A DNA stretch of 7,143 bases from the NCBI GenBank assembly GCA_029288115.1, contig JARFPV010000031.1:1-7143 (forward strand). Direction: 5' to 3'. Position 1 is the first letter of the stretch, and every line of letters begins with the position of its first letter. The position numbers and the translations under genes are program-made. Origin of the DNA: Akkermansiaceae bacterium (lineage in GTDB: Bacteria; Verrucomicrobiota; Verrucomicrobiia; Verrucomicrobiales; Akkermansiaceae). This document shows, piece after piece, positions 1 through 6,728 of this stretch. The notes beneath the pieces were generated by a model. It did no database searches. It was not told where the DNA came from and saw only the letters and a list, made by a program, of their open reading frames with translations.

Positions 1-390
1 ATCTGGCAGGTCGACAACAATGCCGCCTACATCCACACCCGCGACCCTAGGAACAAAAACCACGGTGGCAATTTCCAGGGATTCGGCCGATTCCTCACCG
101 GCAGCAAGGGCGAGTATTATTTCCGCACCATCAAACCAGTCGCCTACCCTGGCCGGGCACCTCACATCCACGTCGCCGTCAAAATAAAGGGCAAAAAACG
201 TCTGGTCACCCAGTGCTACATCAAGGGACATGAGCAAAATATGCGCGATGGCGTCGTCCGCCGCATCAAAGACCTCAAACAACGCGCCTCAGTAATGGTC
301 GATTTCCAACCCCTGAAAGGCTCGCAAATCAACGAACTCCAAGGTAATTTCGACATCGTTCTCGGATTCACTCCCGAAGACCAACACTAA
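1..390 (+). CDS. Intradiol ring-cleavage dioxygenase (protocatechuate 3,4-dioxygenase-like), 3' part
   Basis: The reading frame is open from base 1 and ends at TAA 388-390, giving 129 residues; the start lies upstream of the window. The fragment matches the catalytic half of intradiol dioxygenases, non-haem Fe(III) enzymes that cleave catechol-type rings between the two hydroxyls. Visible landmarks are IWQVD at residues 1-5, Tyr10 (first iron Tyr), NFQGFGR at 24-30, FRTIKP at 41-46, and the segment AYPGRAPHIHV. That segment holds Tyr49, Arg52, His55 and His57, so the full Tyr-Tyr-His-His iron set and the active-site Arg appear intact. TQCYIKG and the following RDG also fit the family. Members are usually about 200 residues or more, so some 80 or more N-terminal residues are missing, and whether it is exported cannot be seen. 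The last 40 or so residues are less conserved. The next gene starts 81 bases downstream on the same strand. Family assignment is firm; the true substrate, catechol or otherwise, is unknown. Confidence 0.88.
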   Translation: MWQVDNNAAYIHTRDPRNKNHGGNFQGFGRFLTGSKGEYYFRTIKPVAYPGRAPHIHVAVKIKGKKRLVTQCYIKGHEQNMRDGVVRRIKDLKQRASVMVDFQPLKGSQINELQGNFDIVLGFTPEDQH

Positions 391-471
391 CCACACCCGG
401 TTGCCATTTCATTGAAAGAATCAGGCACCCACCCGGGTAAACCTTCCTTTCATATCTACACCCAGTCCATT

Positions 472-2265
472 ATGCAACGCCGCAGCTTCCTCAAAATCCT
501 AAGCGCATCATCAGTCGCTCCAGCCGCCCTCACCGCCGCAGACCGCAAACCCAACCCGACCGATATCCTGGTCGATGCCACCACATTCACCAACAAAGGA
601 GGCTGGGTCGTCGACCCCCAATTTATCGAGCAAATGGGCTCCCCCTATCTGCTTGCCCACGGCATGGGCACCCCCGTCGCCAACGCATCCACTCAAATCA
701 CCGTCAAGAAAACCGGCAGCTACCACGTCTGGGTGAGAACCAAAAACTGGTGCCCAGGCAATTGGGAAGCCCCGGGCAAATTCCAAATCGCAATCGACGG
801 CAAAAAATTAACAACCACCTTCGGCACAGAAGACGGCTGGGCATGGCAAAAGGGTGCAAAAATCGATCTCACTAAGGGAGAAAACAAACTGGAACTCATC
901 GACCTCACCGGATTCGAAGGTCGCTGCGACGCCATTTTCTTCACCGAAGATGCCAATTTCTCCCCACCCAACAAACTCGACGAACTGTCCACATGGCGCA
1001 GACGCCAGCACGGATTGAGCGCCGATGCCGATGAAACCCACGACTTCGATCTCGTCATCGTCGGTGGCGGCATCGCTGGCTGTGGCGCCGCTCTCGCAGC
1101 CGATGAACAAGGGCTCAAAGTCGCCCTGATCCAAAACCGACCCGTCCTCGGCGGCAACGCAAGCAAGGAAATCCGCGTCCACACCCTCGGCATCCACGGC
1201 AAAGTTTCCCGCATCCTAAAAAAAATCGACACCAAACACTGGCCTAACAATTCCCCCGACGCCATCAAAGACGACGCTAAACGGCACGCCACCATGGAAG
1301 CCGCCAAAAACGTCACCATGTTCCTCGATTACTCAGTCACCGGCATCACAATGGATGGCAAGTCGATCGCTAGCGTCAACGCTCGCAGCAATACCTCACA
1401 AAAACGCATCCGCGTCAAAGGAAGCCAGTTCATCGACTGCTCAGGCGACGGCATCATCGGATCCAAGGCAGGCGCCAGCTTCCGCTATGGCCGTGAGTCA
1501 CATAAAGAGTTCGGCGAAGCATGGGATAAATTTGGCGACCTCTGGAGCCCCGAAAAAGCAGACAACCGTGTCATGGGAACCACCGTGATGTGGCGTAGTG
1601 TACAAGGCAAACAAGCCAGCACATTCCCTACCACCCCATGGGCAAAAGACGTTGCCAAAACCTACGCCGAACCAAAAAGCGAATGGTACTGGGAATACTC
1701 CGATAACAACAAACACCAAGTCCACGACGCCGAAGCCATCCGCGACCACATGTTCCGCGCCGTCTACGGAAACTTTTCCAACGTCAAAAAGAACCCCATC
1801 AACGCAAGGCTGAAACTCGAGTGGGTGGCATACATCGGCGGCAAACGTGAATCACGCCGCATCATGGGCGACCACATCTACACACAAGACGACATCACAA
1901 GCCTGACCAAATTCCCCGACAGCGTCGTCATCGAAAAACGTGAAATCGACGTACACTACCAGAAAAGCCTCAAGGGCTTCATCGTCGATTTCATCTCCAA
2001 GGCCCTGTTCATGAAACTCAAAGGTCACTACTACATCCCGTTCCGCAGCCTCTACTCCAAGGATGTCCCCAACCTGATGATGGCAGGACGCTGCTTCAGC
2101 TGCTCACACGTCGCTCTCGGCGGCCCCCGCGTGATGAATACCTGCGGACAGATGGGTGTCGCCACAGGCTACGCCGCTGCACTCTGCAAAAAGCACAAAA
2201 CCAACCCCCGCGGCATCGCCAAGAACCACATCAAAGAGCTTCGCAAACTGATCGGGTTCGGGTAA
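472..2265 (+). CDS. Tat-exported FAD-dependent oxidoreductase with N-terminal beta domain
   Basis: The protein has 597 residues from ATG 472. It begins MQRRSFLK, a twin-arginine motif (Arg3-Arg4), followed by a hydrophobic, Ala-rich stretch to about residue 22, so export of a folded flavoprotein is likely. A TTG at 412 would add 20 residues before the Tat motif; I reject it because it would bury the signal. Neither start has a Shine-Dalgarno. Residues 30-165 look like a beta-sandwich of the golvesin/xanthan-lyase accessory type (GSYHVWVRT, FQIAIDGKK, then KLELIDLTG). The Rossmann dinucleotide-binding fold starts at 191 (DFDLVIVGGGIAGCG), followed by VLGGNAS at about 225-231, as in FAD_oxidored (PF12831) proteins. 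The C-terminal FAD-binding segment, at about 534-575, contains MMAGRCFSCSHVALGGPRVM. The reaction is unknown; relatives sit among polysaccharide- and aromatic-degrading genes. It lies downstream of the dioxygenase and ends 10 bases before the membrane-protein gene, so co-transcription is likely. Confidence 0.87.
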   Translation: MQRRSFLKILSASSVAPAALTAADRKPNPTDILVDATTFTNKGGWVVDPQFIEQMGSPYLLAHGMGTPVANASTQITVKKTGSYHVWVRTKNWCPGNWEAPGKFQIAIDGKKLTTTFGTEDGWAWQKGAKIDLTKGENKLELIDLTGFEGRCDAIFFTEDANFSPPNKLDELSTWRRRQHGLSADADETHDFDLVIVGGGIAGCGAALAADEQGLKVALIQNRPVLGGNASKEIRVHTLGIHGKVSRILKKIDTKHWPNNSPDAIKDDAKRHATMEAAKNVTMFLDYSVTGITMDGKSIASVNARSNTSQKRIRVKGSQFIDCSGDGIIGSKAGASFRYGRESHKEFGEAWDKFGDLWSPEKADNRVMGTTVMWRSVQGKQASTFPTTPWAKDVAKTYAEPKSEWYWEYSDNNKHQVHDAEAIRDHMFRAVYGNFSNVKKNPINARLKLEWVAYIGGKRESRRIMGDHIYTQDDITSLTKFPDSVVIEKREIDVHYQKSLKGFIVDFISKALFMKLKGHYYIPFRSLYSKDVPNLMMAGRCFSCSHVALGGPRVMNTCGQMGVATGYAAALCKKHKTNPRGIAKNHIKELRKLIGFG

Positions 2266-2275
2266 AAACAGAAAG

Positions 2276-3211
2276 TTGAAACGCTTTCTCTATATCGCAC
2301 TCCTGTTCCAGTTCCTTGTTCTGTTAGGAACAGGAGTTCTGCGTTTCTTCATCCCATTCAGCATCGAGCTGAGCCGATTGCACATCTTTGCAGGTGCCGC
2401 CACCGGCATCCTTATCCTGGTCCATATTGTCGAACGACTACGCTTGCTCAAGCTAAAGTTCAAACCAAGAACCGGTGATAAATCCTGGATGATCCCCGCA
2501 GTCACCCTGCTCCTGTGCATAGGCTTCTGGCTTGCTGCCTGGTTTGGCACCCCAGGCGTCTCCCACCTGATGAACCTGAGCTACGAACAACGTAACCACG
2601 CCGCCATTTTCCGACTCCAGGACAACATCGCCAGCAAAGAAAACGGCTCATTTCTCCGCACAGTCAAACTATCATCAACCGGTGCGTCAGCCGATATCGA
2701 ACTCCTGTGGAACCAAAACCCAAAAGGCTCCGCAGTCGCCATCTGGGCTGAAACCAAAGCAGGCAGCATCATCGAAACCCTCTACCTGACAGGCTCGATG
2801 AAATACAGCGAGTCACACGACTGGGAGGGCAGCACCGCCAGACGCGGCGAAATCCTCCCCGTCTGGCGCCACCGCTACACAGCCGTATGCGGGGTCGATC
2901 CCTTTGGCGATGCCGACCTCATTTCCCAACCCACCGTCAACCACCAGTGGCTCCTCGACCAAAAACTCGATGAAGCCAAGGAAGGGTTCGTGATCTACGT
3001 CGAAATCAACCTGCCCGGTGACAACGCCCCCTCCCTCATCTACGCCGCCAATATCGAACCCGAAACCCAGAACCCCTATACCCTGCTTAATCTACTTGGC
3101 CACAGCGGCGGCAGCCAAAAAGACGGCGAACTCAACTACAATCTGGATGAACTCCCCAAACAACCAAACATCGTTGAACGCATCCTCGTCAAAACCCGGT
3201 GGGCAAAGTGA
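2276..3211 (+). CDS. Three-helix membrane protein with DUF4405-like N-terminus and DUF2271-like extracytoplasmic domain
   Basis: The protein has 311 residues from a TTG start. An in-frame stop at 2249-2251 and no ATG before codon 72 leave TTG 2276 as the only start that keeps the first helix. Transmembrane segments lie at about 4-28, 36-56 and 72-92. Helix 2 (LHIFAGAATGILILVH) carries His36 and His50, 14 residues apart, as in DUF4405 and cytochrome-b-like haem helices. Residues from about 105 on are soluble. They contain AVAIWAETKAGSIIETLYL and a later EGFVIYVEINLPG, which resemble the periplasmic DUF2271 domain; this is recognition by eye. The gene starts 10 bases after the FAD oxidoreductase stop, so the two are probably one operon. 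One plausible role is passing electrons between the membrane and the exported flavoprotein, but this is inference. It could instead be a structural membrane anchor. No Shine-Dalgarno is visible. Confidence 0.72.
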   Translation: MKRFLYIALLFQFLVLLGTGVLRFFIPFSIELSRLHIFAGAATGILILVHIVERLRLLKLKFKPRTGDKSWMIPAVTLLLCIGFWLAAWFGTPGVSHLMNLSYEQRNHAAIFRLQDNIASKENGSFLRTVKLSSTGASADIELLWNQNPKGSAVAIWAETKAGSIIETLYLTGSMKYSESHDWEGSTARRGEILPVWRHRYTAVCGVDPFGDADLISQPTVNHQWLLDQKLDEAKEGFVIYVEINLPGDNAPSLIYAANIEPETQNPYTLLNLLGHSGGSQKDGELNYNLDELPKQPNIVERILVKTRWAK

Positions 3212-3310
3212 AACACCACGCCTGAAGACACCGTCATTTTTTCATTGGCGACACCGCCAAATCCAATAACCTCACCCAAGACACATCACTCCAACCTATC
3301 TATTCTCATC

Positions 3311-4336
3311 ATGAAAACCATATCCACCATCGCACTTTTCGGACTCGCATCCTGCCCACTTCTCACCGCCCACGAAGGCCACAAACACGCACCCAAAGGT
3401 AAGGCCGTCACCGAAGTCGTCAAAACAGGCCAAAACGAATTCACCTACGAAACCGACCCCGGATTTGGAAAAATCCCCAGCGGAGCCAAACTCGGCCCAA
3501 CTCATGGTGGAGTTGCCGTTGATAAAAATGGCCTGATCTACACCAGTACCGACGGCGACCAGTCCATCGCAGTCTTCAAACCAGACGGCACCTTCGTTAA
3601 AGCCATGTCGCCCGACCTCAAAGGCATCCACGGCCTGCAAATCGTCACTGAAGGTGACCAACAATTCCTCTACGGCGCTCATCTCAAGCAAAACCGCGTC
3701 GTCAAGCTCAGCTTGGACGGCAAGGTCATCCTCACCATCCCCAACGAGAACACCGGTGAAATCCCAGGTGGCACCAAAGGACTCACCGCTGTCGCCGTAG
3801 CAGCCGACGGCTCGATTTTCGTAAGCATGGGATACGGATCTAACAAAGTCCACAAGTTCGACAAAGCCGGCAAGATCATCAAGTCCTGGGGAAGCCGCGG
3901 CAAAGAAGAAAAGCAGTTCAACACCCCGCACGGACTGGGAATTGATAACCGCTTCGGCAAACCACGGCTCCTCGTCTGCGACCGCGCAAAGAAACGCCTC
4001 GTTCATTACGACCTCGACGGAAACTGGATCGGCGTCCACGCCACTGACCTCCGCCTGCCTTGTGCCGTGTCATTCCTCGGCGATCACGTCGCCGTTGCCG
4101 AACTACAAGCACGCGTTGCCATCGTTAACAAAGAAGGCAAGGTCGTTTCTGTCGTCGGTGACAACCCCAACAAAAAACAGTGGGCTAACTTCAGAGTCGC
4201 ACCCGCCGACCAGAAACCCGGCATCTTTACTGCCCCCCACGGACTTAGCTTCGACAAAGATGGCAACCTCTACGTGCAAGACTGGAATGCCACGGGCCGT
4301 ATTACCAAACTGAACCGTATCCGCGAGTCGGATTAA
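3311..4336 (+). CDS. Exported NHL-repeat (six-bladed beta-propeller) protein with His-rich N-terminus
   Basis: The protein has 341 residues from ATG 3311. A TTG at 3245 would add 22 residues before an obvious signal peptide, so it is rejected. The signal is MKTISTIALFGLASCPLLTA with likely cleavage after Ala20. LASC at 12-15 also fits a lipobox, so a lipoprotein anchored at Cys15 is an alternative. The mature end starts HEGHKH, a possible metal-binding stretch. NHL-type blades repeat the pattern [H]G-x-x-V/I-D-x-x-G-x-I/L-Y: THGGVAVDKNG (64-74), GIHGLQI (105-111), TAVAVAADG (159-167), TPHGLGID (205-212), CAVSFLGD (251-258) and APHGLSFDKDG (308-318). FDKAGK and SWGSRG also fit NHL proteins. 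Some relatives, such as peptidyl-alpha-hydroxyglycine amidating lyase, bind zinc with loop histidines, but no enzyme function can be assigned here. It lies 99 bases after the membrane-protein gene on the same strand and may share its operon. Confidence 0.84.
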   Translation: MKTISTIALFGLASCPLLTAHEGHKHAPKGKAVTEVVKTGQNEFTYETDPGFGKIPSGAKLGPTHGGVAVDKNGLIYTSTDGDQSIAVFKPDGTFVKAMSPDLKGIHGLQIVTEGDQQFLYGAHLKQNRVVKLSLDGKVILTIPNENTGEIPGGTKGLTAVAVAADGSIFVSMGYGSNKVHKFDKAGKIIKSWGSRGKEEKQFNTPHGLGIDNRFGKPRLLVCDRAKKRLVHYDLDGNWIGVHATDLRLPCAVSFLGDHVAVAELQARVAIVNKEGKVVSVVGDNPNKKQWANFRVAPADQKPGIFTAPHGLSFDKDGNLYVQDWNATGRITKLNRIRESD

Positions 4337-4370
4337 CACGCAGTCGTCCTGCCCCCCTTAACCCCCATAA

Positions 4371-4376
4371 AAAGGA
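4371..4376 (+). promoter_or_regulatory. Shine-Dalgarno sequence of the FHA gene
   Basis: AAAGGA lies 9 bases before the ATG at 4386, at normal ribosome-binding spacing. It confirms that start and is the only convincing Shine-Dalgarno among the gene starts in this window. Confidence 0.7.
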
Positions 4377-4385
4377 CATACCGTC

Positions 4386-5045
4386 ATGCCAAGAGTCACC
4401 ATCTCAGAACCGGGGAAGACCCCACAGCCATACCGCTTTAAGCTGGAGCGCAAGATCGTCAAGATCGGCCGCAGCAGCGAGAGTGACATCATCATCGAGT
4501 GTGGCTCTGCCTCCACGAACCACTGCACGATGGAGCGTGTCGATGGCGGCTATATCCTGCGGGATAACAACTCAACCAACGGCATCAAACAGGATGACAC
4601 CATGATGAGTGTCATTGATCTCTTTGACGGCATGCAAGTGCTCATCGGAGATGTGCCGATGAAATTCCAGCTATCTGAGTCTGAGATCGAAACCATCTCG
4701 CAAGAGGAATTCAGCACGCATCAGAAAAAGAAACTTCCTCCAAAAAACGATGCGGATGACGAGGTGACTCTACCCCGTGCCACCACCTCCTCCCCCCGTG
4801 CATCACACTCACACCGGCCACCACCAAAGGTTCAGAAAAATGCACCACCCATGAATGCCTTCGTGGTCTTCATATTGATGATCTTGGCGATTGTGGCTGG
4901 CATGACCATACGCCACTACAAGGAAACGGGTAACATTCTGCCCATCATGTGGATGGAAGGAAAATCCGGAAAAGCACCCGCCGATCCTGTGGAGGAGAAT
5001 AAGGCGGATGAGGAAGAGGGCGAGGAAGAAGAGCCGTCAGAGTAA
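4386..5045 (+). CDS. FHA-domain protein with one transmembrane helix and acidic tail
   Basis: The protein has 219 residues, with start ATG 4386 supported by AAAGGA. An FHA domain, a phosphothreonine-peptide reader, spans about 20-97. Its signature residues are all present: Gly28-Arg29-Ser30, Ser43 with His46 (STNHC), and NNSTNG with Asn65. Phosphopeptide binding should therefore be intact. Residues 105-155 are low-complexity, rich in Lys, Ser, Thr and Pro, and probably disordered. A single hydrophobic helix at about 157-175 (FVVFILMILAIVAGMTI) is followed by RHYKE. With the FHA domain N-terminal and no signal peptide, that domain should be cytoplasmic and the tail outside. The last 19 residues are almost all Glu and Asp with a few others. 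The gene is 49 bases after the NHL gene but differs in codon style, with more AAG, GAG and CTG, so it may not belong to that operon. No kinase partner is visible. It converges with the ligase-family gene across 11 bases. Confidence 0.85.
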   Translation: MPRVTISEPGKTPQPYRFKLERKIVKIGRSSESDIIIECGSASTNHCTMERVDGGYILRDNNSTNGIKQDDTMMSVIDLFDGMQVLIGDVPMKFQLSESEIETISQEEFSTHQKKKLPPKNDADDEVTLPRATTSSPRASHSHRPPPKVQKNAPPMNAFVVFILMILAIVAGMTIRHYKETGNILPIMWMEGKSGKAPADPVEENKADEEEGEEEEPSE

Positions 5046-5056
5046 CCTTGCCACGG

Positions 5057-5737
5057 CTAACGCCTTCTCAACCACGCCTCCGAAGCGTAACGCTCCTGCG
5101 CGAGCACGTCCACGTTATCTAACATCACATCGGCAGGCACGTATTCCCGCTGCCACCTTGACAAACTAACGGAAAAAACCTCGCAGAGGTCAGTCGCGCT
5201 GACATCTGCTATCACACTGCCTTGGTGTAGCAGGCCCTGCTTATTTCTCCGCTGACCAGCACCAGCGACTTTGTTATTCAAACCGTCCGTAATATCGTAG
5301 GCAACCGGGTTGTCAAAACATGCCGACTCACCATTACCTGCATCTGATGAAATCAGTTGGACATCAACACCGAGCTCAACGAGCGCCAGAGCAAGCACCT
5401 TGTGAATTTCTCGATAGCTACCCGACCCACGCATGGTTGCCAGTGGGTTCGCACGCGGAATGACCAGCGTGTATGTTACATCGATGCGGTGATCAACCAC
5501 GCCACCGCCAGTCCATCGGCGAATGTATGTTAGACCTGAATCAGGAAATGCAACCTCGGCATCCGCATAGGGCAGAGAATACCCAAAGCTCACCGTGGGT
5601 TCTGACCAGTGATAAACACGCAACAAAGGCCGGTTAGCCATACTCTCCATGAGCAACTGATCCAGCGCCATGTTCTGCGCACCAGAGCGTGGCTGCGCAT
5701 CGCACCACACATCCAGATGTTCAAACAACTCGGTCAT
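5057..5737 (-). CDS. Lipoate-protein ligase A / octanoyltransferase (LipM-like) family protein
   Basis: The protein has 226 residues from ATG at 5737-5735 to TAG at 5059-5057. It belongs to the BPL/LplA/LipB catalytic superfamily, which attaches lipoate or octanoate to the lysine of lipoyl domains in 2-oxoacid dehydrogenases and the glycine cleavage H protein. Landmarks are the N-terminal MALDQLLME (23-31), RRWTGGGVVDH (73-83), YTLVIP (89-94), ESACFDNPVAYDIT (137-150), and KVAGAGQRR with Lys156, then LLHQGSVI. Cys140 lies where LipM/LipL-type octanoyltransferases keep their catalytic Cys, and the QRR...HQGS pattern is also LipM-like. Octanoyl transfer from ACP is therefore as likely as ATP-dependent lipoate ligation. 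The protein is shorter than typical LplA (about 330 residues) and lacks the LplA C-terminal accessory domain. It follows the roadblock-like gene by 61 bases on the same strand, with no functional link evident. No Shine-Dalgarno is visible. Confidence 0.83.
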   Translation of the reverse strand: MTELFEHLDVWCDAQPRSGAQNMALDQLLMESMANRPLLRVYHWSEPTVSFGYSLPYADAEVAFPDSGLTYIRRWTGGGVVDHRIDVTYTLVIPRANPLATMRGSGSYREIHKVLALALVELGVDVQLISSDAGNGESACFDNPVAYDITDGLNNKVAGAGQRRNKQGLLHQGSVIADVSATDLCEVFSVSLSRWQREYVPADVMLDNVDVLAQERYASEAWLRRR

Positions 5738-5798
5738 ATATGGAGACTATTGCGGTTTTCCACCGAAACACAATTTTTGTTAGGAAGAACGCATTACA

Positions 5799-6725
5799 CT
5801 ACGCACTTTCTGGATCGACCGCATTTTCAAGCCACCCGGTAAGTTCGATCACGCGCTCCGCACCAATCGGGGCCGCAAAAATCACTCCAAGAACAAGCAG
5901 GCCATACCTGCTCTGAATAGGCACCACCTCCAACGTGGAATTCGCGCCTATTTTGACGTGCAGGTTTCCGACCGCCGCTGATCCTGCCGACTGTCGGTGT
6001 GCGGTGTAGGAGGCATTTGCCAATGTCCGCGCCACCTGGATGAGCTTCGGGTTTTCCACCTCATCGAGAATCACCTGGCCGTCGTTATCAATTAAAAACA
6101 TGGCACGCGCCCCAAAATGCTGCCTGACAGCCGCGCTGAATCTTGAAAGCCGGTCAAGGAACGGACCGCGTGAACCGCCTGAACCAGCATCCGAAAAAAC
6201 ACCCCGTCCAAAACTGGGTGCTGCGGCTGGCGGCGGGGTCTCAACTGGTGCTTGATGAACGGGAACCTGCACTGGCTCGACAGCTGGCTCGGGTGGATTA
6301 GGTGGCGACACCTGCTGCGCCATCGGGGCGTCATCAGTCAGGTCTTGATGGGTGGAAACTTGAAATGGCGAATCCGTCGGCATGGCAGAGCTCGGCGGCT
6401 CAGACGATATTGGCGGAGATGCCGGCGCGGGAGTCTGCTCCGGCATGACCGGGCCCGGCTGGTGTGCAGTCTGGCGTAGCATGCCACTTCCTTCAGCCAC
6501 CCGCTGCGCCTGTGCAAGCGGACTTTCTTCTACAGGCTGCTTGGGCTGCTCTTGCGGTGTCGGAACCTGTGTTTCGACTTCAGAAGTTGTGTTAGCGAAC
6601 CCCTCGAAATCATCGCCATATCCTGCGTCCACCACCGTAGGGTCAACCTCGGGAGGCGGAGCCATCAGACTCTCCGCCATACGGCGAACTTCCTTGGCAT
6701 CGAGCCATGACTGAACGTTATCCAT
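5799..6725 (-). CDS. Pro-rich protein with C-terminal roadblock/LC7-like domain
   Basis: The protein has 308 residues from ATG at 6725-6723 to TAG at 5801-5799. Three parts are visible. Residues 1-21 form a likely amphipathic helix with KEVRRMAESL. Residues 22-185 are Pro-, Glu-, Gln- and Ala-rich, low-complexity and probably disordered. Residues 186-303 form a folded domain: FLDRLSRFSAAVRQHFGARAM, then LIDNDGQVILDE at 211-222, a helical stretch VARTLANASYTA, and beta strands around LHVKIG, LEVVPI and YGLLVLGVIF. This order of helix, LIDxDGxVI strand, helix and paired strands fits the roadblock/LC7 fold (MglB-like), a dimeric regulator of small GTPases or positioning ATPases. The assignment is by pattern, not alignment. 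The start codon is 3 bases after the ATPase stop, so the two genes are almost certainly co-translated. No gene for a Ras-like GTPase is visible, so the partner may be the ATPase. Confidence 0.68.
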   Translation of the reverse strand: MDNVQSWLDAKEVRRMAESLMAPPPEVDPTVVDAGYGDDFEGFANTTSEVETQVPTPQEQPKQPVEESPLAQAQRVAEGSGMLRQTAHQPGPVMPEQTPAPASPPISSEPPSSAMPTDSPFQVSTHQDLTDDAPMAQQVSPPNPPEPAVEPVQVPVHQAPVETPPPAAAPSFGRGVFSDAGSGGSRGPFLDRLSRFSAAVRQHFGARAMFLIDNDGQVILDEVENPKLIQVARTLANASYTAHRQSAGSAAVGNLHVKIGANSTLEVVPIQSRYGLLVLGVIFAAPIGAERVIELTGWLENAVDPESA

Positions 6726-6728
6726 TAT

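Noticed and set aside
412..471. TTG start giving a 20-residue extension of the FAD oxidoreductase.
   Set aside because: The extension puts non-signal residues before the twin-arginine motif and has no ribosome-binding site; ATG 472 fits export better.
720..1319. Antisense open frame of 199 residues inside the FAD oxidoreductase gene.
   Set aside because: It is Ser/Arg/Pro-rich with no recognisable domain and overlaps a well-supported gene; such shadows arise from the C-ending codon bias.
3245..3260. Perfect 6-base inverted repeat TTGGCG-ACAC-CGCCAA between the membrane-protein and NHL genes.
   Set aside because: No T-tract follows it on either strand (the T-run lies before it on the plus strand), so it is not a standard intrinsic terminator; a 6-base stem can occur by chance.
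3245..3310. TTG start giving a 22-residue extension of the NHL protein.
   Set aside because: It would precede a clear signal peptide that begins at ATG 3311.
3296..4039. Antisense open frame of 247 residues opposite the NHL gene.
   Set aside because: Its composition mirrors the NHL codons (Asp/Val/Phe/Gly-rich, reverse complements of GTC, GAC, AAA and GCC) and shows no domain; the sense frame has a signal peptide and propeller repeats.
5032..5058. Inverted repeat AGCCGT / ACGGCT with a 15-base loop spanning the convergent gene ends, a possible bidirectional terminator.
   Set aside because: The stem is only 6 bases, the loop is long, there is no T-tract, and it overlaps both coding ends; too weak to annotate.
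5738..5798. Possible promoter or hairpin (CGGT-N5-ACCG) in the 61-base gap before the ligase-family gene.
   Set aside because: The stem is only 4 bases and no good -35/-10 pair at proper spacing could be found; nothing supportable.
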